DNA of 64,000 nucleotides from Occallatibacter riparius (GTDB lineage: Bacteria; Acidobacteriota; Terriglobia; Terriglobales; Acidobacteriaceae), in assembly GCF_025264625.1 (NCBI RefSeq), contig NZ_CP093313.1:62001-126000 (forward strand). Reading direction: 5' to 3'. Below the pieces are notes generated by a model that saw nothing but the letters and a program-made list of their open reading frames with translations, had not been told where the DNA came from and did not search any database. Shown here piece by piece: positions 59,101 through 64,000 of the stretch. The translations under genes were made by a program, and so were the position numbers. How positions within the stretch are numbered: position 1 is the first letter of the stretch; every line of letters begins with the position of its first letter.

Positions 59101-60210
59101 GGACGCCGAACCCGTTCCAGTCACCGGGATGGAAGCGAGAATCGCGCTGCCTTCAATCCGCAGCGGAGGGTTGGGGCCGGAAGGAATCACGCGAGCCTGC
59201 AGGCCGAGAAGCAGCGATGTCGTCGATGAAACAGTCTTCGTGGCGAGCGTGATGTTCAGGCCTGAACCAGTCGTCGCTCCAAGAGCGAGGATCGGCACAA
59301 CCCATGGGTCGGATTCGCTGCCGGTACCGGAGGTGGCGGCCACGGCGTTTCCGAGCAGGCGCGCCAGATGCTGAAGCCATGCGGCGATGGGTGCGGCGGC
59401 GCCTCCCTGCAACAAGGACGCGAACCACTGATTGAGGGCAGCAGGGTTGCCGAGTTGCTCGAACGGGAATTGCGGAATTGCGGAGTCTCCGAAACCGAGG
59501 AGAGGGAGGAGGTTGTCTGCGACTGCGCCGGCTACGCCTCCACCGCCAGCAAGGGAGTGGAGTTGCTGCTGCATGAAGGCGACGATGAGATGTATGGCCT
59601 CAGAGCCGAGGTTCGACGGGTCGAGGAAGACGTTCTTCTTGCCTGTGTTGTCGAGTTGCAGGCCCTGGAGTTCGACTGTGAGAGTGGCTGGATGCGGGCC
59701 TCCGAAGGGCGTGAGGCTCGCGATAACGATCACGTCATCCAGCCCGATCGGATCGGCGCCGAATGCTAGGCCAAGGTGAACGCGCAGGCTCAGGTCGAGC
59801 GGGCCGTCCGGTGTTCCGGCGACAGCTTCGGCGTTGCCGCCGTTGACGCTGACCAGAGGCAGATGCGCACGCAGCGATGCCAGGGGCGTTGAGCCGTCTG
59901 AATGGAAATCGCCGGCAAAACCGAAGGTGAGATTGTGCGCTGTGTTTACGGTGAGGTACGCGTTGCCGCGCGTCTGGTCGCTGAGAAGCGGGTGCCAGGT
60001 TTCGCTGGCGGGAAGATCGGGCAGACTGGCGGGCTCGAGCAGGGCGTCCAGGACGCGCAGGAACGCGGCTCGCTGCGTGTCGTTGGTGAAGATGGCTTGA
60101 ATGTGATCGAGCGGGTTGCCGAACCAGTCGGCGTTGAGGCCGCTGTCGTTGAAGAGCCCAATGGCTTTAGCGAGATCGAGGATTTCGTTACCAAGCTGAG
60201 GATCGCTCAT
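50131..60210 (-). CDS. Giant DUF6603-type protein with internal repeats and embedded lipase-like domain (3359 aa)
   Basis: One uninterrupted frame of about 10 kb, ATGA-coupled to genes on both sides. Residues 1-960 are beta-rich and carry a recurring motif, (S/T)G(S/T)G(T/S)xxxxPW, with Trp at about 303, 542 and 819 and a weaker copy near 1616, so units are about 240-280 residues. Residues about 985-1110 form an alpha/beta hydrolase: VLLLGPAFSDHTIWNALLAD, nucleophile elbow VAHSTAGIAALKY with Ser1056, then GLITLGTPHLGSSL as in PGAP1-like lipases. A further long beta-rich region follows; about 2290-2640 match the DUF6603 family as I recall it (FAGVFIVIGIPPVIEVEAIG, GGFAYFMWFPQGQFVITIGG, VCFWGFCIGVHITLSLGATL). 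The C-terminal 500 residues hold a Pro-rich linker and small beta domains. No signal peptide or membrane helix. Function unknown; its size and repeats suggest a fibre, shell or scaffold with an esterase activity. Confidence 0.88.
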   Translation of the reverse strand: MSDPQLGNEILDLAKAIGLFNDSGLNADWFGNPLDHIQAIFTNDTQRAAFLRVLDALLEPASLPDLPASETWHPLLSDQTRGNAYLTVNTAHNLTFGFAGDFHSDGSTPLASLRAHLPLVSVNGGNAEAVAGTPDGPLDLSLRVHLGLAFGADPIGLDDVIVIASLTPFGGPHPATLTVELQGLQLDNTGKKNVFLDPSNLGSEAIHLIVAFMQQQLHSLAGGGGVAGAVADNLLPLLGFGDSAIPQFPFEQLGNPAALNQWFASLLQGGAAAPIAAWLQHLARLLGNAVAATSGTGSESDPWVVPILALGATTGSGLNITLATKTVSSTTSLLLGLQARVIPSGPNPPLRIEGSAILASIPVTGTGSASVLPSASVIAIAPGALGAGALVNTATIAAQKLRAGFTWTGTALQPLLEIDSVDFTVAGTTTHYPKIDLTNADSVASDLSATVGNLLASYLGNTGPGRNLAALIGIVKPENDAASPHTLNFAQLVSNPAHAIAAVHRSVLLDGAHPWSHMLEEIGGMVGIATAVTGSGTRNNPWVLELAPPSGFHVELAAWNDQTSGNAADPQKLRLGLRASFSQAPFEIYWLSELLAFDLPQSGAGAVSLMAGQHAHIGIQPIPAVPDVAGLSISVGDLAADMAFIPGSPVTWTAGVHNISVSYAGSTVNVPFVGFPNAAAFDVSNPAAIAAGFGITIPNLELLLRLVLTRALASWGGVPAYTLAGLLGIHSGLDGLPSDWPTLADPGAAGSLLSDPFTAVRKWLQQIATGVSAEGEAFLPQLFPWLRGLLADALPDIPGDPLPDFTLPITGSGTYDDPWALPLATTSSAGLDALLWLEPAGPPPSWANAFVSAATSADNFFSFFQTAQSVAAFLPELRNAIYNNDPILLTSALNDLSAVLENGDGVSQLASQVPTSPNWTAGTTLTSAHNKQPSDPQAISQILSQVDTMAGGAGSARTVLLLGPAFSDHTIWNALLADPNVHGTTAANTSFNLRVPGLDPASVDLTTVTAQASWYTADLQDDATGNTDSLVAQIGRLVARVQQLNGATPVTLVAHSTAGIAALKYTQANSALVQGLITLGTPHLGSSLDSLAETRIADALRVIKLLRDNIAAGSFRDAIDFLLLALDGYLPAVGGALPVAAPFPAGSFPTPITAPASIDSGGRPVFALGSQIGSGLLDALKPALSAVAHAAANPAVTPPAPTHIGIGARAHVNQATVASGTLAVDTTIRGDLFQIPLHSGAPTPPHPKHAVFVRANLVNPNGWLIGASSAIAAPGLPPVDVRVRWAEIGADIYPDGTLKVDPVISLHQVSWHGPVTELVDIAHPNAQALLGAVLQGISQPTPPSGSAADILLTTLQALNIAVADIHGGIGISADAFNALIADPIGYLSQQFTNAINSAAGIAGFISATQIIPSRGAVAVPEWTLQLAGLPLELYVLPNPWAVGIRTTGAGWSIADSTGITLDASVSLPGFTPDFDASFTLGAFSLVFDAATQHLTASAQPWLQPITLIPTPSPASLQAMLTNALPRMLFSGATSAVLEALAGPGINVGPIDTFFTSMSPLLTQPSALGNGTTLDSAKLTKFLQFIGNLAGLPAGPGLTLPGDLQITASGAGTAVDPIKLQVQTTAAIGGVLNLTGGVSFDALLHPSPTGSVAFTIPLPAAVAGAWSAVTVNFGGSAAGVTLSVAPVSVPPTAPIQILPTFSGLGTLANALESLLPQVLDALVTAVGPGPVPTLVLNIATAVGIYDNAGKFAAHANDLKAMLNGTWLSTFTANPANAASKIAALFSGGSPLAGILPGSVSSTAGVVTWNFPLGGADSGTINVALGWDASGPSATIGINQLKFGSGALVLSAAGGYALGNIAVSTSFGADLDAALGISVTPTIALSESGGTFHLSLYPLADNTGNGPMTVDLLPTVSVTNPDPAKLIEKWLVPLVGNTLLKTAVIKNTFDTHLWPSGPQVRTVLTGSGIAVPSGPDLVLNGSFPTVTQLVSGVLNALATGISINITDHLSIGLTNGGGKIGVNLKGAIDFTVGDYDLSMLFGAPTEWGSTFDAGVTLSLLQISPSFQFTPELTVAGLGLGLTGANDAPLVNSNGFRIGGVRLYSFFHAGFTNGTSSNFTFDSPGAGVEIDKLGLPLSQATGGNVGGNNPVAAGLLGGGGNGGNGGGDSQPVNPGVDVAAWYWASPAGDDTFHILISGDNKPIWIGVHAQLGPIYLDQIGIIFNGNTSASLVLDATVKVGPLTGQVDELGVTIPYKSLMHPDKWSLDLKGLALSFQTPGVTIAGALLKNDSGPAVEYDGMLLIQITEFGLVAVGAYSKPHDASGDYTSIFVFAGVFIVIGIPPVIEVEAIGLGVGYNRELIVPDDMNKIPEFILVAALDDGGALANDPMGELMQIRDSIPAKRGSLWLAVGLHGTTFVIVHVTAIVYVALDRGVEVGVLGVARLAVPSDDTALVSVELAIKARFSSAEGILSIQAQLTDNSYIFDKDCQLTGGFAYFMWFPQGQFVITIGGYHPQFHKPTQFPDVPRLGFRWALPIGANIKGENYFALTNTCIMAGGKLELTYGISCAYVWFTAFADFLISWDPFYYTIDIGVSVGATIAIQVCFWGFCIGVHITLSLGATLTIEGPPLHGTVSVDLGICTITVPFGPDANPQPPYITDFNIFATKYLFGNDPNGNAFRVNVLKGLVPPSPSGAEPAPGTIDKPWKMLSEFSFQCDTKLPASITTDFVQGTKDHSDQVHVIDLAPMNKESVDSTMFISLFGKDNHDQWVQISVQSPPADAELQIDSLHWTMTPIIGKVSEATWHWLDPTHMPAAANTIPAIVGFTIQGFCVLTEQTALIPIAKLYDVGNSRPLPFATDFTFSYAQYQAFGLAAEEYLALTASTASTSVYEIASAITSGSGGFFAEQRTTSGLPTPGNSRVANRAMLYRRSSPPQIAPITTGLTMRAPALSAPPIISRPPVVLPVALEGPRLRAVLRGLPQVVSDVPTTLRTTVKSVAAAAGVLRMAAPLADVPGSGLLRVKGASAPAPTRIAKASSTLRSTELGWVSGKGHQQQIAQAEADLVGNGLTVPAGTTHVWDVPANLQNTLVITGDSAFRITFLTRGGSVLSDAEYPPAVSTKIQIPPKCGMFSVECLGNLPAGVSARTSGFAAISFTAAPAGRKTVAGWQANNLLPQVGPTTLLSRGSCLVLPQTHIPLRERQAIAQTMVRAADAVAGQIGTETWLPTHIGAVMILLDLQDATSSDDGDLAISAQGATLASNPIRILGGRRRALLYDIAKIDPKAARIVIGVASTKGWRLSGVVGLPGNAQEWATDLQGKVPEHVVADGPLTPDGSVSIRLSAGGESAAGTHAGTIDIVPTGVAV

Positions 60211-60848
60211 GCGACGCCTCCCGCAGACTGGGTGAGGGCCTCACCGGCTGCAAGATGAAGCTTGCCCGCGGACGCGGCGAGACCGCGCGGCGTCAAGTTG
60301 CGCTCGGAGGCGTGGTCCGATGCAAGGCTCATCAGGCTTGACCAGACGGCGCTCTGCAACTGCCGTCCCCAGCACGATGCGAGGGCGCCCAAACCGCGGG
60401 GCAGGTCATCAGTGGCGGCGATGAGGCCGCCCAATTCTCCGGGCCCGCCAACGGCGAAGGCGCAGACGAGCGGGGTGCGCCCGGTCTGGTCCGTTTCGAG
60501 GTCAACGGAAACGAGAACCGTGCGGTCGAGGATCTGCACCGAGGCGGAGTCAAGGTGGACGAGGACCTCGTTGCCGTGATCCACCCAGATCACCTTCTTC
60601 GGCGGCGCGCCCGTTGTGGACGCAACAGGCACACCGTTGGCCGAGGTGCCGACAAGGCGCACTGCGATTTGCGCGGTTACATCGGCCTCGGCCAGCTGGT
60701 CGGGGATTCGGTAAACCGGCGGGCATGGATCAGGCAATGGTGGTGGAATCGTCTGCCGCGAGCGCCGTGCAAGCCAGATGCCAATCAGAATGCCGACGAG
60801 CAAAACGAGCAGAAGGAGAACGATGAACAACAGAACACCTGTGCCCAT
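60207..60848 (-). CDS. Membrane-anchored protein, first gene of the giant operon (213 aa)
   Basis: Start chosen at ATG 60848 with GGAG six bases upstream; a TTG at 60884 is a weaker choice. A strongly hydrophobic N-terminal helix (LLFIVLLLLVLLVGILIGIW) followed by ARRSRQ is a signal anchor that would leave the C-terminal 180 residues in the cytoplasm or periplasm; the basic residues after the helix favour a cytoplasmic C-terminus by the positive-inside rule. The soluble part is beta-strand rich (VTAQIAVRLVGTSANGVPVA, KKVIWVDHGNEVLVHLDSAS) and ends in a helical Ala-rich segment. It overlaps the 3359-aa gene as ATGA and may tether the complex to the membrane. Not a recognised family. Confidence 0.8.
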   Translation of the reverse strand: MGTGVLLFIVLLLLVLLVGILIGIWLARRSRQTIPPPLPDPCPPVYRIPDQLAEADVTAQIAVRLVGTSANGVPVASTTGAPPKKVIWVDHGNEVLVHLDSASVQILDRTVLVSVDLETDQTGRTPLVCAFAVGGPGELGGLIAATDDLPRGLGALASCWGRQLQSAVWSSLMSLASDHASERNLTPRGLAASAGKLHLAAGEALTQSAGGVA

Positions 60849-60955
60849 GGGGACTCCGTGTGCATGAGTTTGATCCGGCAACAAAAGAGGTGCTCTGCCG
60901 TGGCGCGCAATCGCGGGGAAACGACGAGAACTCTGAAAAAGAACAGATTCAAACC

Positions 60956-60983
60956 ATTACAGGGGCCAACGTGCGACCGTCAA
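60956..60983 (-). promoter_or_regulatory. Sigma-70-like promoter of the giant operon
   Basis: On the minus strand TTGACG (60978-60983) and TGTAAT (60956-60961) match the -35 and -10 consensus in five of six positions each, 16 bp apart. Transcription would begin near 60949, giving a leader of about 100 nt before the first ATG. No other pair as good was noticed in the region. Confidence 0.5.
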
Positions 60984-61728
60984 CAGGAAAAACTGTTGCG
61001 ATACAGATTGCAAAGCTCCGCTAGATGACATGAGACCAGTGCCCACGGAGTAATGAGCAACCAACATGTTTATGTGGCCCCTTACATGCGCTTGTGACAG
61101 GCTCTGATGTGCGAAGAGCGTTTGTGCGTTGCGCGATCCTGCCTCAACAACGGTCTGCGGCCGGGTGCGAGAGTCCATCAAGGACTGCCGGAATTGAGAA
61201 CGTCGGTCATCAAATGCTGGCGCGTCGGATCAGGGCGCTGCGACTTTACTTCAGACCAACTGAATCGCTGTCCTGCACGCGCATGGCGCGAGGCCGCGAC
61301 GGCGGCGTCAGAATGCATGCGCGACATATAGCTCTTACGATCTCCCCGAACGCGTGCGTCCCGTCGAAGAGGAAAGCGGCGCGGTCGCTTCCGACAGCGG
61401 TGAAGGTGTTGTCGACGCGACATCCAGGTCTGACGAAAATCGTGGAAGCGGGTCGGCAGAGCCTGACGTCGGGATGTGCGTAAATCCGGTGTTGATTCTG
61501 ACGGAGCGCGAGCTATTCGGCTAGTTTCACTTCCGGGGAATTCTCTGAGTTGTGCGGTACGGATTCGCAGATGGCGCGGGATGTTCATGCAGAGCGAGAT
61601 CAGAGAGGTATGCGAATTCACACGGCCTCTAACCCGGAGCGTGCTGTCCTACTTAACTCCGCGCGCTCGCCGGGACAGTATCGCTGTTAGGCGCTGTTCA
61701 CCAGAGCGCAGGAGAATCCCGAGATCTG
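60984..61728. other. Long intergenic region between the giant operon and padR, no gene seen
   Basis: About 745 bp between two divergent transcription units. Short frames on both strands look random. No hairpin, tRNA or clear small-RNA structure was seen. It is unusually long for this window and could hide regulatory sites of the giant operon. Confidence 0.45.
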
Positions 61729-61757
61729 TTGACATAGATAGTCTATGGCAGTAGGGT
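61729..61757 (+). promoter_or_regulatory. padR promoter
   Basis: TTGACA (61729-61734), a perfect -35 element, is followed after 17 bp by TAGGGT (61752-61757), a weak -10. The first operator (61733-61747) overlaps the -35 and the spacer, so a bound PadR would block RNA polymerase. Confidence 0.5.
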
Positions 61758-61777
61758 TGTGACATAGACTGTCTATG
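61733..61777. promoter_or_regulatory. Two PadR operators, CATAGA-N3-TCTATG
   Basis: CATAGATAGTCTATG at 61733-61747 and CATAGACTGTCTATG at 61763-61777 are perfect inverted repeats (6-bp arms, 3-bp centre), 30 bp from centre to centre, about three helical turns on one face of the DNA. The first overlaps the promoter, the second lies 30 bp before the padR start. This is the expected arrangement for autorepression by a dimeric PadR. Confidence 0.8.
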
Positions 61778-61807
61778 CCAGAGAGCTTTGTTCGAGCGAG
61801 GTGTTGC

Positions 61808-62137
61808 ATGCAACGTGATGAGATTCCGCCGGGGACACTGGATTTGCTGATCTTGAAGACGCTAGCGCTGCATGGCCATCTGCATGGGTATGAGATTGCC
61901 AACTCAATTCAGCGCATGTCGGACGAGGTACTGCAGGTGGAAGAGGGTTCGCTGTATCCGGCACTGCAGCGGATGCTGATTAAAGGCTGGGCGACGGCGG
62001 AGTGGGGCATGACCGCCGGCAACCGACGGGCACGCTACTACAAACTGACAGCTGCGGGGCGGAAACAGCTGGTGATAGAGGTTTCGCAGTTTGAGCGCGT
62101 AATGGGAGCCATTACACGGGTGATTCAGACGGCGTGA
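61808..62137 (+). CDS. PadR-family transcriptional repressor
   Basis: Read as 109 aa from ATG 61808, with GAGG six bases upstream; an upstream ATG at 61775 lies inside the second operator and is unlikely. The winged helix is complete: [60 protein letters not shown], then [15 protein letters not shown]. This short form is the type that accompanies acidobacterial permease genes. It probably represses itself and the permease gene 11 bp downstream until a ligand, often an antimicrobial or phenolic compound, is bound. Confidence 0.92.
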   Translation: MQRDEIPPGTLDLLILKTLALHGHLHGYEIANSIQRMSDEVLQVEEGSLYPALQRMLIKGWATAEWGMTAGNRRARYYKLTAAGRKQLVIEVSQFERVMGAITRVIQTA

Positions 62138-62148
62138 GGAGATGAGCC

Positions 62149-64000
62149 ATGAGTGAGCCACGCGAGCTTTGGCGCCGAGTGCGTATGCTGTTTCATCGGC
62201 GACGGTTTCAGGCGGATCTCGAAGAGGAGATGCGCCTGCACCTGGAGTTGAGAACGCAGGAGCATGCGGAGAATGGCCTGAGCGCAGAGGCAGCGCGACG
62301 GATGGCTTATCGGAAATTTGGCAATCCGACCGTAATCAGGGAGAAGAGCTATAAGGCATGGGGATGGGAATGGCTGGAGAGCCTGGTGCAGGATGTGCGG
62401 TTCGCGCTGCGGCAGTTGTGGAAGACGCCAGGGTTTACGGTGACTGCGATCCTGACGCTCGCGCTGGGCATTGGCGCGAATTCGGCGATCTTCACCCTGG
62501 TAAACGCCGTGCTGCTGAAGGATCTTCCGGTAGTCGACCCTCAGTCTCTGGTGCGTTTGGGCGACTCCGACCAGTGCTGCGTGAATCGCGGTCCCGAAGA
62601 CGGCAATAACTACTCGATCCACTCCACCGATACTTGGCACCGGTTCCAAAAGAATCCTGAGTTTGAGGAACTGGCTGCAATGCAGGCGGGGCTGAACGCG
62701 CTGGTGGTGCGACGCGAGCACTCGGACGAGTCCGCACACTCGGTCAATGCGGAATTCGTCTCCGGCAACTACTTTCACATGTTCGGGCTGCGGACCGCTG
62801 CTGGACGGCTGCTCCAGAACAGCGATGACGTGCAGGGCGCTCCGGCCACCGCCGTGATGAGCTATGCGCTGTGGGAGCGTGATTATGAGCGTGACCCCTC
62901 AGTTGTTGGATCCATTTTCAGGGTCAACACCAACCCAGTGACTATCGTGGGCATCGCTCCGGAGCAGTTTTATGGCGATCGCATGCAGAGCACGCCGCCG
63001 GCGATTTATCTCCCTATCGAATCGATGTCGGCGATTCGAGGCAAGGACTACGTTGATGAGCCGGAAGCGCGGTGGCTCTACCTGATTGGCCGTGTGAAAC
63101 CGGGCACAGCGCTCGCTCAGCTGCAGGTGAAGCTCTCGGTCCAGTTGCGGCAGATGTTCGCCACAAACAAATTTTTCTCGGGTGCCCACCGCCCCTTGAT
63201 TGATCGCGTGCAGGTTCCTCTTACTCCGGGCGGTGCAGGCATCCAGAATATGCAGGATTCCTACCGGTCGAACCTGCATCTGCTGCAGTGGATCGCCGGG
63301 CTGGTGTTGTTGATTGCCTGCGCCAACGTCGCGAATCTTCTGCTGGTACGTGGCACGGGGCGCAGGATGGAGATGAGCCTGCGCACCGCGCTGGGTGCGG
63401 CTCGGGCGCGGATTGTGCGTCAGTTGCTTACAGAGAGCGTGCTTCTGGCATTGATCGGCGGCGTCTCTGCACTGGCGGTTTCGTATATCGGAGCGGAACT
63501 GCTGCTGAAGCTGGCTTTCCCGTCCTCGCAGGATCTGCCCATCCATGCGACTCCCTCGCCGACGGTGCTTGGATTTGCGATTGCGCTTTCGCTGGTCACC
63601 GGGGTGCTGTTCGGTGTCGCTCCGGCTTGGATCTCGGCGAGCGAACAGCCTGCGGATGTGCTGCGCAGCGGCTCGCGTACGACGACGGGAGGGATCTCGG
63701 TGCTTCAGCGCGCGCTGGTGGTGATACAGGCAGCGCTTTCGCTGGTGCTGCTGGTGGGTGCGGGTGTGTTTGCACAGAGCCTCAGCAAGCTCGAGCATCT
63801 AGACCTGAAGCTTGACTCCACCAACCGCTACATCGTTCACTTCGATCCGCAGTCTGCGGGCTATACTTCGGCGCAGTTGGCGGTTCTCTACCCGACGATC
63901 GAAGACCGCTTCCACCAGATTCCCGGTATGGTCAAGGTCGGTATCAGCACCTACACGCCGATGGAGATGTACAACGACAATATGAATGTCAGGATCCAGG
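62149..64000 (+). CDS. MacB/FtsX-type ABC permease of the acidobacterial orphan family (ADOP), 3' end outside window
   Basis: Starts at ATG 62149 (GAGGAG upstream), 11 bp after padR, and runs to the window edge: 617 codons of an expected 800-900. An N-terminal cytoplasmic segment ([40 protein letters not shown]) is typical of ADOP proteins. Then comes a first membrane helix ([20 protein letters not shown]), the MacB-type periplasmic domain, a first FtsX triplet ([40 protein letters not shown]) and the start of the duplicated half ([20 protein letters not shown]). No ATPase gene is adjacent, as usual for 'orphan' permeases. It presumably moves or senses a compound that PadR also recognises. 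Confidence 0.93.
   Translation, partial: MSEPRELWRRVRMLFHRRRFQADLEEEMRLHLELRTQEHAENGLSAEAARRMAYRKFGNPTVIREKSYKAWGWEWLESLVQDVRFALRQLWKTPGFTVTAILTLALGIGANSAIFTLVNAVLLKDLPVVDPQSLVRLGDSDQCCVNRGPEDGNNYSIHSTDTWHRFQKNPEFEELAAMQAGLNALVVRREHSDESAHSVNAEFVSGNYFHMFGLRTAAGRLLQNSDDVQGAPATAVMSYALWERDYERDPSVVGSIFRVNTNPVTIVGIAPEQFYGDRMQSTPPAIYLPIESMSAIRGKDYVDEPEARWLYLIGRVKPGTALAQLQVKLSVQLRQMFATNKFFSGAHRPLIDRVQVPLTPGGAGIQNMQDSYRSNLHLLQWIAGLVLLIACANVANLLLVRGTGRRMEMSLRTALGAARARIVRQLLTESVLLALIGGVSALAVSYIGAELLLKLAFPSSQDLPIHATPSPTVLGFAIALSLVTGVLFGVAPAWISASEQPADVLRSGSRTTTGGISVLQRALVVIQAALSLVLLVGAGVFAQSLSKLEHLDLKLDSTNRYIVHFDPQSAGYTSAQLAVLYPTIEDRFHQIPGMVKVGISTYTPMEMYNDNMNVRIQ

Noticed and set aside
41059..59229. Several plus-strand frames of 340-540 codons opposite the giant operon
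   Set aside because: They are Gly/Asp/Glu/Val-rich antisense shadows caused by high GC at third positions; they have no motifs or ribosome sites.
1..64000. CRISPR arrays, IS elements, transposases, prophage or toxin-antitoxin pairs
   Set aside because: No regularly spaced repeats and no such genes were recognised on either strand.

Overview
The window looks like part of an acidobacterial chromosome (Terriglobia-like). The best evidence is at the right end: a PadR regulator followed by a MacB/FtsX-type permease with a long soluble N-terminus, the 'acidobacterial duplicated orphan permease' arrangement. Winged-helix/TPR and winged-helix/TM regulators typical of that phylum, a propeller histidine kinase and many degraded genes agree with it. 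No rRNA, complete tRNA, CRISPR array, IS element or transposase was seen.

Left part (1-17.8 kb), mostly minus strand: a type-2 NADH dehydrogenase cut by the window edge; a TetR regulator translationally coupled to an odd protein that joins a phage-like domain to a TetR ligand-binding half; a tripartite efflux operon (TolC, HlyD/EmrA, EmrB); then small stress or detoxification genes (DoxX, an esterase/perhydrolase-type hydrolase, a cupin, SDRs, a TMEM175-type channel, Rieske ferredoxin, a VioB-like ferritin-fold protein). An ECF sigma factor is split in two by an ATGA overlap, followed by an N-terminal stump of phosphoglucomutase, an ECF41 sigma factor and another TetR-like protein.

Signalling block (18.3-30.0 kb), all minus strand: a sigma-54 activator without a sensory domain, a lone receiver, a FixJ-type regulator overlapping a 1081-residue propeller histidine kinase, and a 1973-residue protein with a Ser/Thr kinase-like domain (apparently a pseudokinase), AAA ATPase, GAF, two PAS domains and a histidine kinase. 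The two kinases share nearly the same catalytic core, so they probably arose by local duplication.

Polysaccharide and decay block (30.5-39.5 kb): a GH74-type endo-glucanase (xyloglucanase family) divergent from a membrane-anchored winged-helix/malectin regulator, with repeated TTTAACAC sites between them. Around these lie broken genes: an N-terminal half and a C-terminal piece of winged-helix/TPR regulators in opposite orientation, a frameshifted DUF1579-like paralogue and a truncated hydrolase. The geometry suggests an old inversion or other rearrangement.

Giant operon (40.0-60.85 kb), minus strand: six genes in one transcription unit, joined by ATGA overlaps, a zero-gap TGA/ATG, an 11-nt overlap and a 42-nt gap. 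In order of transcription they encode a 213-aa membrane-anchored protein, a 3359-aa DUF6603-type giant with internal repeats and an embedded lipase-like domain, three large proteins of unknown function (605, 355 and 1365 aa) and a 1035-aa Asp-box propeller protein with two ASPM/SPD-2/Hydin-type domains. None has a recognisable secretion signal except the N-terminal membrane helix of the first. A good sigma-70-like promoter lies about 100 nt upstream. This is the best candidate for an undescribed system here.

Right end (61.7-64.0 kb): PadR with two perfect CATAGA-N3-TCTATG operators 30 bp apart in its promoter, then the permease, which runs off the window.
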